A DNA stretch of 64,000 nt from Amycolatopsis methanolica 239 (GTDB lineage Bacteria > Actinomycetota > Actinomycetes > Mycobacteriales > Pseudonocardiaceae), in the NCBI RefSeq assembly GCF_000739085.1, contig NZ_CP009110.1, positions 3,100,001-3,164,000 of the forward strand, written 5' to 3'. The notes under the pieces are model-generated. The model saw nothing but the letters and a program-made list of their open reading frames with translations, was not told the origin of the DNA and searched no databases. Numbering within the stretch: the first letter of the stretch is position 1; every line of letters starts with the position of its first letter. A program made the translations under genes and the position numbers. Positions 53,412 through 62,569 of the stretch are shown piece by piece.

Positions 53412-54800
53412 TCACAGGGCACGCACCTCCACACGAGGAAGCAGCACCCGCACCACCAGGCCGTGCGGCTCCGCGGCCCGCAGTTCGATCCGGCCGCCCC
53501 GGCCCGCCGTCAAGCGCTCGGCGATCGCCAGGCCCAGGCCCGTTCCGGGCAGGTTCCGGTGCCGTTCAGCGCGCCAGAAACGCGTCTGCGCCTGCGCCAG
53601 TTCGTCCGCGGACAGCCCGGGCCCGGCATCCGCCACCGACACGACCACCCACGCGCCCTCGGCCCCGCATGAAACCTGGACCTCCGTGCCCGGCGCGTAC
53701 TTCAGCGCGTTGTCCAGCAGGACGTCCAGCACCTGCGCCAGCTCGGCCTCCGTCGCCGCCGCCTGGGCCGCCTCCCCGGCGAAGCGCAACGTCACCCCGG
53801 CCCGTTCCGCGGCGGGTTGCCACAGGTGCACCTGAGCCTCCGCCACGGCCGCCGCGTCACAGGAGGCGCCCTCGCCGGACACGGCCAGCTCGCCGGCCCG
53901 GTGCTCGGCCGTCGCCAGGGTCAGGAGGTCGTCCAGCAGGGCTTCCAGGCGGTCCAGCTCCCCGACCGCGCCCTCGTACGTGCGCGCGGCAGACGCGGGC
54001 AGCGACGAGCCGAGTGCGTCGACCCGCAACCGCAGCGCCGTCATCGGGTTGCGCATCTGGTGCGAGGTGTCCGCGACCAGCCGCCGCTGCTGGTCCAGCG
54101 CCGCCGTGACCGTGTCCGACATTCGGTTGAACCCGGCGGTCAGCTGCCGCAGCTCGGGCGGCCCGGCCAGGTCCGCGTGCACCGGCCGCAGCCCCGCGGT
54201 CAGGTCGCCCACCGCGCGGTCCAGACGCCGCATCGGGCCCAGCACCCACCGCGTCGCCCCGAGCGCGAGCCCGGCGCCGGCCAGCGTCACCAGCGCCGCC
54301 CCGGCCAGCACCGCGAACCAGCTGCGCCGCACGTCGTCGGCGGCCGCCGCCACCGACGCCCGCAGCACCACCGCGCCGGAGACCTTCGTGCCCGTGCCGG
54401 CGGGGCGCGCCAGGAGCACCGGCATGCGCGACCACGGCCGCACGGTCGCCGCCGGCTGGCTCGGCTGGTTCCGCAACGCCGCGTCGATCAGCTGCGCGAC
54501 CGCCGGATCCGACGCGCTCAGGCCACCGGTCTCGGCGACCGGCGCGCGCCGGGTGGTGACCACCACGATCCCCTCGCCGTACAGCTCGGTGTACCGCGTC
54601 ACCTCGGCCCGCAACGCCGACGCGTCACCCGCGGCGACCGCCTGGTCGGCCAGCGCCGCGAACCGGTCCAGGTCGGCGGTCCTGGCGAGAAGCAGCTGCT
54701 GGGTGCGCTCGGTGGCGGTCACGGTCAGCAGCGGCAGCGCGAACCCCGCGGTCGCGAGCACGACGAAGGCCAGCAGCACGGCCAGTACCCGGGTGCGCAC
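53412..54800 (-). CDS. Sensor histidine kinase
   Basis: 462 residues. Helix 1 (~6-28), extracytoplasmic sensor (~30-160), helix 2 (~161-182), HAMP (~183-235), HisKA with ADTSHQMRNPMTALRLRV (His247), and an ATPase domain with DNALKYAPG, VADAGPGLSADELA, GTGLGLAIAERL. Signals to the regulator encoded immediately before it (stop TAG directly abuts its GTG). The sensor domain resembles none I can name; the pair fits the TctDE/OmpR class. Confidence 0.9.
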   Translation of the reverse strand: MRTRVLAVLLAFVVLATAGFALPLLTVTATERTQQLLLARTADLDRFAALADQAVAAGDASALRAEVTRYTELYGEGIVVVTTRRAPVAETGGLSASDPAVAQLIDAALRNQPSQPAATVRPWSRMPVLLARPAGTGTKVSGAVVLRASVAAAADDVRRSWFAVLAGAALVTLAGAGLALGATRWVLGPMRRLDRAVGDLTAGLRPVHADLAGPPELRQLTAGFNRMSDTVTAALDQQRRLVADTSHQMRNPMTALRLRVDALGSSLPASAARTYEGAVGELDRLEALLDDLLTLATAEHRAGELAVSGEGASCDAAAVAEAQVHLWQPAAERAGVTLRFAGEAAQAAATEAELAQVLDVLLDNALKYAPGTEVQVSCGAEGAWVVVSVADAGPGLSADELAQAQTRFWRAERHRNLPGTGLGLAIAERLTAGRGGRIELRAAEPHGLVVRVLLPRVEVRAL

Positions 54801-55457
54801 CTACGCGCCCAGCCGGTAGCCGAACCCGCGGATCGTGGTCAGCAGCTCCGGCCGCCGCAGCTTCGCCCGCAACTGCGTCAGGTGCACGTCCAGCGACCGC
54901 GACACCGCCACGTACGCGTCGCCCCACACCTCGTCCATCAGCTGCTGCCTGCTCACCGCGGTGCCCGCCCGCCGCGCCAGCGCCGCCAGCACGGCGAACT
55001 CCTTCGCGGTCAGCTCGACCTCCGCGCCGCCCACCACGACCCGTCGCGCGCCGAGGTTCACCTCGATGTCGCCCACGACCACCACCTGCGGTTCCGGCCG
55101 GGCGGCCGCGGCCCGCCGGGTCACCGCCTCGATCCGGGCCAGCAGCTCGCTCAGCCGCACCGGCTTGACCAGGTAGTCGTCCGCCCCGAGCCGCAACCCG
55201 CGCACCACCGACCGTTCGTCGCCGCGCGCGGTGAGCACGATGACCGGCAGTGTGCTCACCGCCCGCAGCTTGCGCAGCACTTCCAGGCCGTCCAGGTCGG
55301 GCAGGCCGAGGTCGAGCAGGGCCAGGTCGGCGTCGCGGTGGGCGAGCAACGCGTCCTCGCCGCGCCGCACCCGGGTGGTCTGGTGGCCGTGCGCGCCGAG
55401 CGAGTCGACGAGGGCGCCGGCGACACCGTCGTCGTCCTCGACCAGCAGCACGCGCAC
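54801..55457 (-). CDS. OmpR-family response regulator
   Basis: 218 residues. Receiver domain with acidic pocket VEDDD, phospho-acceptor Asp49 in LLDLGLPDLDG and switch LTARGDERSVVRGLRLGADDYLVKPV. Winged-helix C-terminus (ELTAKEFAVLAALARRAGTAVSRQQLMDEVWGD, SRSLDVHLTQLRAKLRRPELLTTIRGFGYRLG). Start GTG 55457 gives the normal VRVLLVEDD N-terminus; 55490 would add 11 residues. Possibly controls the adjacent MHS permease or TAXI gene. Confidence 0.9.
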   Translation of the reverse strand: MRVLLVEDDDGVAGALVDSLGAHGHQTTRVRRGEDALLAHRDADLALLDLGLPDLDGLEVLRKLRAVSTLPVIVLTARGDERSVVRGLRLGADDYLVKPVRLSELLARIEAVTRRAAAARPEPQVVVVGDIEVNLGARRVVVGGAEVELTAKEFAVLAALARRAGTAVSRQQLMDEVWGDAYVAVSRSLDVHLTQLRAKLRRPELLTTIRGFGYRLGA

Positions 55458-55521
55458 GGCCTTGAATGTAGCCGCGCCGCGCAGCGGCACCGTTGAGGGT
55501 GGGGGTGGGGAAGCGGCTGGC

Positions 55522-56832
55522 CTAGGACCGGTCCATCGCCGAGTCCTTGCTGGTGTCCCGCATCCGCACGTAGATGACCAGCGAGACGAACACGACGGCC
55601 GTGACGTACCAGAAGAACAGCGACTCGTGCCCGGCCTGCTTGAACCACAGCGCGATGTACTCGGCGGTGCCGCCGAACACGGCGACCGCGACCGAGTAGG
55701 GCAGCCCGACGCCCAGGGCGCGGATGTTGGTCGGGAACAGCTCCGCCTTCACCACCGCGCTGATCGAGGTGTAGAGAGCGCTGATCGCCAGCGGCACCAC
55801 CATCAGCACGAACGCGAACACTGGGTTCTTCGTGTGCGACAGCAGCGTCAGCGACGGCACGGTAACCAGCGCGCCCAGCACCCCGAACCCGATCAGCAGC
55901 GGCCTGCGGCCCACCCGGTCGGACAGTGCGCCGTAGAGCGGCTGCAGCAGCACGAACACCACCAGCGCTAGGAAGTTGATCCACGCCGCGTTCGGCTTGC
56001 TGATGCCGCTGGTGTTGACCATGAACTTCTGCAGGTAGGTCGTGTACGTGTAGAAGAACAGCGTCCCGCCCATGGTCAGGCCGACCACGAGGGCGACCTC
56101 CTTGGGGTGCTTGGCGAGCGCCTTCAGCGTGCCGTGCGCGGCGCGGTCGCGGTCGGCCTTGGCGGCCTCGAAGTCGGCCGACTCGTCCATGCCGCGGCGC
56201 AGCCAGAACACGATGAGCGCGCCGACCGCGCCGATGCCGAACGCGATCCGCCAGCCCCAGCTGTCCAGCTGCTCGGTGGTCAGCACCTGCTGCAGCAGGA
56301 TCTGCACCGCGAGCGCGACCAGCTGGCCCGCGATCAGCGTGACGTACTGGTAGCTGGAGTAGTAGCCGCGCTTGCCGCGCGTGGCGACCTCCGACATGTA
56401 GGTCGCTGACGTGGAGTACTCGCCGCCGACCGAGATGCCCTGCAGCAGCCGCGCCAGCACGAGCAGCAGCGGCGCGGCGATGCCGATCGAGGAGTAGCCG
56501 GGCGTCAGCGCGATCAGCAGCGAGCCCGCGGCCATCAAGCTGACCGACAGCGTCAGCGCCGCACGCCGCCCGAACCGGTCGGCGTAGCGGCCGAGCAGCC
56601 AGCCGCCGAGCGGCCGCATCAGGAACCCGACCGCGAACACGCCCGCGGTGTTGAGCAGCTGCGCGGTCGAGTCGCCCTTCGGGAAGAAGGTGGCGGCGAA
56701 GTACACGCTGAACGCGGTGTAGGCGTACCAGTCGTACCACTCGATCAGGTTGCCGACCGAGCCGCGGAGGATGTTGCTCACCACGCGGCGCCCCGCGCGC
56801 CGGTCCGCCCCGGCGTCGATGCCAGTCGTCAT
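55522..56832 (-). CDS. MHS-family MFS transporter, KgtP-like
   Basis: 436 residues, 12 helices. Metabolite:H+ symporter signatures: GSVGNLIEWYDWYAYTAFSVYFAATFFP, GWLLGRYADRFGRRAALTLSVSLMAAGSLLIALTPGY, RLLQGISVGGEYSTSATYMSE. Closest remembered relatives import 2-oxoglutarate or other dicarboxylates. ATG 56832 behind GGGAG. Same strand as the two-component and TAXI genes, 64 bp upstream of the regulator, so likely one carboxylate uptake module. Confidence 0.88.
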   Translation of the reverse strand: MTTGIDAGADRRAGRRVVSNILRGSVGNLIEWYDWYAYTAFSVYFAATFFPKGDSTAQLLNTAGVFAVGFLMRPLGGWLLGRYADRFGRRAALTLSVSLMAAGSLLIALTPGYSSIGIAAPLLLVLARLLQGISVGGEYSTSATYMSEVATRGKRGYYSSYQYVTLIAGQLVALAVQILLQQVLTTEQLDSWGWRIAFGIGAVGALIVFWLRRGMDESADFEAAKADRDRAAHGTLKALAKHPKEVALVVGLTMGGTLFFYTYTTYLQKFMVNTSGISKPNAAWINFLALVVFVLLQPLYGALSDRVGRRPLLIGFGVLGALVTVPSLTLLSHTKNPVFAFVLMVVPLAISALYTSISAVVKAELFPTNIRALGVGLPYSVAVAVFGGTAEYIALWFKQAGHESLFFWYVTAVVFVSLVIYVRMRDTSKDSAMDRS

Positions 56833-57027
56833 CAGGAACTCCCTTGTCTCATGACCGCGGACCACGTTCGGTGGCGGAGGCCGTCCCGGACAAGGGAGTG
56901 CGCGCAGACCTAACAGTCCCTTAAGCCGGCACGCCTCGTGACCGGACTCACCGGGTTACTTCCAGGTAGTGGGCCGGGCGGTGCTGCCCCGCCTCCGGGC
57001 CGCCGGATAACCTCACCGGGCAACTGA

Positions 57028-57756
<729 letters not shown>

Positions 57757-57791
57757 CCCTCTTCTCCCGAACCGACACCGAAAGGACTGGC

Positions 57792-58559
57792 GTGGCCGGA
57801 CTTCTGGAAGGTAAGCGACTGCTGATCACCGGCGTGATCACCGACGGCTCGATCGCGTTCCACGCGGCGAAGGCCGCGCAGGAGCAGGGCGCGAAGGTCG
57901 TGCTCACCGGTTTCGGCCGGCTTTCGCTGGTGGAGCGCATCGCCAAGCGCCTGCCGGAGGAGGCGCCGGTGATCGAGCTGGACGTGCAGAACACCGAGCA
58001 CCTGGACACGCTGGCCGACCGCGTGCGGGAGCACGTCGACGGCCTGGACGGGGTGCTGCACTCGATCGGCTTCGCGCCGCAGTCCTGCCTCGGCGCGCCG
58101 TTCCTGGACGCCCCGAAGGAGGACGTCTCGGTCGCGGTCGAGGTCTCGGCGTACTCGTTCATGTCGCTGACCAAGGCGCTGCTGCCGTTGCTGTCGCGGG
58201 GCTCCTCGGTGGTCGGCATGGACTTCGACGCGCGCGTGGCGTGGCCCGCCTACAACTGGATGGGCGTGGCGAAGGCGGCGCTGGAGTCGGTCAACCGGTA
58301 CCTGGCGCGTGACCTCGGCCCGCAGGGCATCCGGGTGAACCTCGTCGCGGCGGGCCCGGTCAAGACCATGGCCGCCAAGTCCATCCCTGGCTTCGGCGAG
58401 CTGGAGGGCGGCTGGGGCGACCGTGCCCCGCTGGGCTGGGACGCCGAGGACCCGACGCCGGTCGCGAAGACCATCTGCGCCGTGCTGTCGGACTGGCTGC
58501 CCGCCACGACGGGTTCGATGATCTGGGCCGACGGCGGGGTGCACGCGCTCGGACTCTGA
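57792..58559 (+). CDS. inhA: Enoyl-ACP reductase InhA/FabI
   Basis: 255 residues. [44 protein letters not shown] (Ser91, equivalent to Ser94 of M. tuberculosis InhA), and catalytic Tyr154/Lys161 in [20 protein letters not shown]-dependent last step of the elongation cycle. The [19 protein letters not shown] stretch is as in InhA rather than enterobacterial FabI. GTG start 35 nt after fabG1. Confidence 0.95.
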   Translation: MAGLLEGKRLLITGVITDGSIAFHAAKAAQEQGAKVVLTGFGRLSLVERIAKRLPEEAPVIELDVQNTEHLDTLADRVREHVDGLDGVLHSIGFAPQSCLGAPFLDAPKEDVSVAVEVSAYSFMSLTKALLPLLSRGSSVVGMDFDARVAWPAYNWMGVAKAALESVNRYLARDLGPQGIRVNLVAAGPVKTMAAKSIPGFGELEGGWGDRAPLGWDAEDPTPVAKTICAVLSDWLPATTGSMIWADGGVHALGL

Positions 58560-58605
58560 CCCCTGAGCGGGCGTGGGGGCGGCCACAGCGGCAGAATCGT
58601 CTACC

Positions 58606-59640
58606 GTGAGTTACGACGCGCTGCTGTGGCTGTCCTTCGGCGGTCCGGAGGGACCGGACGACGTCATGCCGTTCCTGGAGAACGTGACGCGGGGCCGGGG
58701 GGTGCCGCGCGAACGCCTCCTCGAGGTCGCCGAGCACTACCAGCACTTCGGTGGCGTGTCGCCGATCAACCGGCTCAACCGCGAGGCGATCACCGCGGTG
58801 GAGAAGGAGCTGGCGGCGCAGGGCGTCGACCTGCCGGTGTACTTCGGCAACCGCAACTGGGAACCGATGGTGGAGGACACCGTCGCCCGGATGAAGGCCG
58901 ACGGGGTGCGCCGCGCGCTGGTGTTCCCGACCAGCGCCTACGGCGGCTACTCGGCGTGCCGCCAGTACGACGAGGACATCGAGCGGGCGCGCGCCGCGGT
59001 CGGTGACGGCGCGCCGGAACTGGTGAAGCTGAGGCACTTCTTCGACCACCCGCTGTTCGTCGGCGCCTTCGCCGACGCGGTGCGCGCCGGGCTGGAGCAG
59101 GTGCCCGGCGCGCGGGTCGTGTTCACCGCGCACTCGGTGCCGGAGAGCGCGGACAAGGCCGCCGGGCCGCCGGAGGAGGGCGGGCGGCGCTACTCGCGGC
59201 AGGTCCACGAGGCCGCGCGCCTGGTGGCCGCGCAGGCCGGGGTCGCCGAGTACGACGTGGTGTGGCAGTCGCGGTCCGGGCCGCCGCAGGTGCCGTGGCT
59301 GGAGCCGGACATCGTCGACCACATCGACGCGCTGCACGCCGCCGGTGTCCAGGGGGTCGTGGTCTGCCCGGTCGGGTTCGTCTCCGACCACCTCGAAGTG
59401 ATCTGGGACCTGGACAACGAGGCCGCCGAGCGCGCCGCGGAGCACGGCATGGGCTTCGCCCGCGCGGCGACGCCGAACGGCGACCCGCGGTTCGCGGAGC
59501 TGGTGGTGGAGCTGGTGCGCGAGCACCTGACCGACGGGCCGGTGCGGACGCTGTCGGAGTTCCCGCTCGCCGGGTGCACCGTGAACGGCGCGCCGTGCGC
59601 GGTGGGGTGCTGCGAGCCGGTGAAGCGCCCGGCCCGCTGA
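58606..59640 (+). CDS. hemH: Ferrochelatase (coproporphyrin type)
   Basis: 344 residues. [80 protein letters not shown] and [24 protein letters not shown]-terminal cysteines [16 protein letters not shown] plus the Cys in YSACRQ are consistent with the [2Fe-2S] cluster of actinobacterial enzymes, which insert iron into coproporphyrin III. GTG 58606 preferred to 58573. Follows inhA as in M. tuberculosis. Confidence 0.94.
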   Translation: MSYDALLWLSFGGPEGPDDVMPFLENVTRGRGVPRERLLEVAEHYQHFGGVSPINRLNREAITAVEKELAAQGVDLPVYFGNRNWEPMVEDTVARMKADGVRRALVFPTSAYGGYSACRQYDEDIERARAAVGDGAPELVKLRHFFDHPLFVGAFADAVRAGLEQVPGARVVFTAHSVPESADKAAGPPEEGGRRYSRQVHEAARLVAAQAGVAEYDVVWQSRSGPPQVPWLEPDIVDHIDALHAAGVQGVVVCPVGFVSDHLEVIWDLDNEAAERAAEHGMGFARAATPNGDPRFAELVVELVREHLTDGPVRTLSEFPLAGCTVNGAPCAVGCCEPVKRPAR

Positions 59641-59643
59641 GCG

Positions 59644-59964
59644 TCAGCCCGCGGCCACCTCGTCGAGGACTTCGCGTGCCCGGTCCAGCGCGGTGTGCCA
59701 GCCGCCCGGATCGGGCCGTGGGAAGACGTACTCCAGCTCGACGTCGCCGAAGGTGCGCGTGAGGTAGCGCTCGTCCCAGCGCGCGGGCTGCCAGTAGGCC
59801 TCGATGCGGGTCACGTCGCCAGCCTCGACGCCGTGGTCCGCCGAGACCCGCTCCCACACCTGGCGGAAGGCGTCGACGGCCTGCGCGGGCGCGGACTCCG
59901 CGAACACCGCGCCGCCGCCGGTGGTGAACGAGATGAGGTTGCGGGCCGGGTCCACGTAGTCCAT
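59644..59964 (-). CDS. Small conserved hypothetical protein
   Basis: 106 residues, soluble: MDYVDPARNLISFTTGGGAVFAESAPAQAVDAFRQVWERVSADHG, then an acidic beta/alpha segment with VELEYVFPRPDPGGWHTALDRAREVL. No family recognised. GGGGGAAC lies before the ATG. Convergent with hemH, nearly abutting. Confidence 0.65.
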   Translation of the reverse strand: MDYVDPARNLISFTTGGGAVFAESAPAQAVDAFRQVWERVSADHGVEAGDVTRIEAYWQPARWDERYLTRTFGDVELEYVFPRPDPGGWHTALDRAREVLDEVAAG

Positions 59965-60157
59965 GAGGTTCCCCCTGCGGTCCGGGCTGGAGACGCGGTG
60001 ATCAAATCATGGACCGCTCCGGCGCGCCCGTCGGACCGGGGCTTGGTGAGCGAAGCGGCGGGGCGCTGACCAACGGCACCCGGACGGGGACGAAGGACAC
60101 TGGCCGGGCGGCCGGGGCGTCGCGCATGCTCGGCCCAGCCGGCCGGGAGGAACTGTT

Positions 60158-61033
60158 GTGTGGGTGTGCGTGGTGCTGGCGGTGCTGGCCGCGGCGGCCA
60201 ACGCCGCCGGGTCGGTCCTGCAGCGGCACGCCGCCCGGAACGAGCCCGCGGGCGGGCGCCTGACCATCGGCCTGTTGTGGGACCTGGCGAAACAGCCGGC
60301 GTGGGGGTTCGGCGTCACCTCGATGGTGGCCGGGTCCGTGCTCCAGGCACTGGCGCTGGCGGCCGGCCCGATCGTGCTCGTCCAGCCGATCCTGATCGGC
60401 GAGCTGGCGTTCGTCCTGGTCCTGACCGCAGTCTTCCGGCGCCATCGCCTCGGTTTCGGCGAGTGGCTGCCCGTCGCGGGCGTGGGCTGCGGTGTCGCGG
60501 TCCTGCTCACCGCCCTGCGGCCGACGGGCGGTGATCCGCTCACGGTGTCCGCCGCCGGCTGGGTGGTGGGGTGCCTGGCGACCACCACGTTGGTCGCCGT
60601 CGTGGTGCACCGCGGGGCCACCGTGGCCGCTGGTGGCCGCCGCGCGCTGCTGCTCGGCAGCGCGGCCGGGGCGTGGTTCGGGTTCGCCGCTGTCCTGGTG
60701 TCGGCGGTCATGGCCGCGGCGCGTGACCCGTCCGTTACCGTGCTGTCGACCTGGCAGTTCTACCCGGCGGTGGTGGCGGCGCCACTGGGGTTCTTCCTGC
60801 TGCAGAACACCTTGCGCGCGGGGAGCCTGACCGCGTCGCAGCCGGGTCTGACCCTGGTCAACCCGCTCGTGGCGCTGCTGTGGGGCGTGACCGTGTTCGG
60901 GGAGAACGTGCGCGGCGGCGCCTGGGTGTTCCTCGAGCTGGCCGCGGGCGCGGTGGTCGTGGCCGGCACGATCGGCCTGGCCCGTTTACCGCTGCTCGCC
61001 GTGCACGAGAGGGCCGGAAGTCCCTCCTCCTGA
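60158..61033 (+). CDS. DMT-superfamily membrane protein
   Basis: 291 residues with about nine to ten helices in two similar halves. Characteristic piece: NAAGSVLQRHAARNEP, VLQALALAAGPIVLVQPILIGELAFVLVL; second half SLTASQPGLTLVNPLVALLWGVTVFGENVR. DMT/EamA-like permease, with some resemblance to NIPA-type magnesium carriers; substrate not known. GTG start after GGAGGAAC. Confidence 0.78.
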   Translation: MWVCVVLAVLAAAANAAGSVLQRHAARNEPAGGRLTIGLLWDLAKQPAWGFGVTSMVAGSVLQALALAAGPIVLVQPILIGELAFVLVLTAVFRRHRLGFGEWLPVAGVGCGVAVLLTALRPTGGDPLTVSAAGWVVGCLATTTLVAVVVHRGATVAAGGRRALLLGSAAGAWFGFAAVLVSAVMAAARDPSVTVLSTWQFYPAVVAAPLGFFLLQNTLRAGSLTASQPGLTLVNPLVALLWGVTVFGENVRGGAWVFLELAAGAVVVAGTIGLARLPLLAVHERAGSPSS

Positions 61034-61082
61034 CGACCATGGCCCGCTGTGCGGCCGGACGCGGCTCCCTAGCGTCGGACAC

Positions 61083-61688
61083 ATGCGAGCACACGACATC
61101 ATGAGCCGGCCCGTCACCACCGTGACGCCGCGGACCTCGGTGAAGGAGGCGGCGCGGATCCTGTCGTCCCACGGGTTCACCGCCCTGCCGGTCGTGGACG
61201 ACGACGAACGGCTGATCGGCATCGTCACCGAGGCCGACCTGGTCGCAGGCCGGCTGCCACGGGACCCGCGGACCCGCGAGGAGCGGACGGACCGCGCGCT
61301 GGGCGCCACCGTGGGCGAGGTGATGACCAGCCCGGCCACCGCGATGTCCCCTGGCACCGACCTGGCCACGCTCAGCCGCGCCCTGCTGGACGCCCGGATC
61401 CGCGCCATGCCCATCGCCGAGGGCGCCCAGGTCGTCGGCATCGTCACGCGTGGCGACATCGTGCGGGTCTTCGCCCGCAGCGACAGCGAGATCGCCGGCG
61501 ACGTGCGCAGGCACCTGAGCATCTACGGCGGCCCCGGCCGCTGGCACGTGGAGGTGCGCGACGGCGTCGTGCACATCGCCGACGAGTTAGACGACGAAAC
61601 CGACCGCCACGTGGCGACCGTGCTGGCCGAGGCTGTGCCCGGTGTCGTCAGCGCCCGCGCGGTGGCCGCGCACCGGGGAGGGATCTGA
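61083..61688 (+). CDS. CBS-pair protein with C-terminal BON domain
   Basis: 201 residues. Two CBS motifs (~1-130: IMSRPVTTVTPRTSVKEAARILSSHGFTALPVVDDDERLIGIVTEADLV and EVMTSPATAMSPGTDLATLSRALLDARIRAMPIAE). A BON domain (~135-200) includes WHVEVRDGVVHIADELDDETDRHVATVLAEAVPGVVSARAV. CBS pairs bind adenosyl nucleotides; BON may bind lipid. Such proteins are part of hypoxia/stress regulons in mycobacteria. Start of the operon with USP and phosphoketolase (TGATG overlap). Confidence 0.9.
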   Translation: MRAHDIMSRPVTTVTPRTSVKEAARILSSHGFTALPVVDDDERLIGIVTEADLVAGRLPRDPRTREERTDRALGATVGEVMTSPATAMSPGTDLATLSRALLDARIRAMPIAEGAQVVGIVTRGDIVRVFARSDSEIAGDVRRHLSIYGGPGRWHVEVRDGVVHIADELDDETDRHVATVLAEAVPGVVSARAVAAHRGGI

Positions 61689-62569
61689 TGCACGGCAACG
61701 CGGTCGTCGTGGGCGTGGACGGCTCCGAGGAGGCCACGCGTGCCCTGCGCTGGGCCGCGCAGGCGGCCCGGCAGCGCCAGGAATCCCTGCACATCGTCCA
61801 CGGTTTCGCGCCGATCACCGGCTTCGACGGCGCCGGGCTCGCGGTCCTGCAGCAGGCCCACGACGAGCTGGTCAAGACGGCTGACGACCTGGTCGCCGAC
61901 GCCGTCCGGACCGCCCGCGAGGCGGGCGGCCCGGACCTGACGATCACCACCGACCGGCCGACCGAGGCCGGAGCGCCGGCCCTGATCGAAGCCTCCCGCG
62001 CCGCCAGGACCGTCGTCCTCGGCTGTTCCGGGACCGGGGGGTTCACCGGGATGCTGGTCGGCTCGACGACCGTCGAGGTAGCCGCGCACGCGTGGTGCCC
62101 CGTGGTGGTCGTCCGCGGGCGCGAGAACGCGGACGGCCCGGTGGTCGTCGGCGTCGACGGCAGCCCGGTCGGCGAGCGCGCGCTCGCGGCCGCGTTCGAG
62201 GAGGCGTCCTGGCGAGGCGCCGGGCTGGTGGCGGTGCACGTGTGGTCCGATGTGGACTCCGGCGGCCACCCGTCGATGGTGCCGGTCGCGCTGGACTGGG
62301 AGGAGATCGCCGCCGACGAGCGGCGGCTGCTGGCCGAGCGTCTCGCCGGGTGGCAGGAGAAGTACCCGGACGTGGTCGTGGAGCGGGTCGTCGCGCGGGA
62401 CCGGCCGCGGCACCAGCTGCTGAGCTGGAGCGCGCAGGCCCAGCTGGTCGTCGTGGGCAGCCGCGGCCGGGGCGGGTTCAGCGGCCTGCTGCTGGGCTCG
62501 ACCAGCCAGGCGCTGATCCACCACGCGCAGTGCCCGGTGATGGTCGTCCGCCCGCAGGCCGGCTCATGA
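61688..62569 (+). CDS. Universal stress protein, two USP domains
   Basis: 293 residues. Domain 1 (~1-140) with [16 protein letters not shown] and the ATP-site loop [32 protein letters not shown]. Domain 2 (~150-290) with [19 protein letters not shown] and [31 protein letters not shown]. Both have the G-x2-G-x9-G(S/T) nucleotide motif. ATP-binding stress regulator. Its TGA overlaps the phosphoketolase ATG. Confidence 0.92.
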   Translation: MHGNAVVVGVDGSEEATRALRWAAQAARQRQESLHIVHGFAPITGFDGAGLAVLQQAHDELVKTADDLVADAVRTAREAGGPDLTITTDRPTEAGAPALIEASRAARTVVLGCSGTGGFTGMLVGSTTVEVAAHAWCPVVVVRGRENADGPVVVGVDGSPVGERALAAAFEEASWRGAGLVAVHVWSDVDSGGHPSMVPVALDWEEIAADERRLLAERLAGWQEKYPDVVVERVVARDRPRHQLLSWSAQAQLVVVGSRGRGGFSGLLLGSTSQALIHHAQCPVMVVRPQAGS

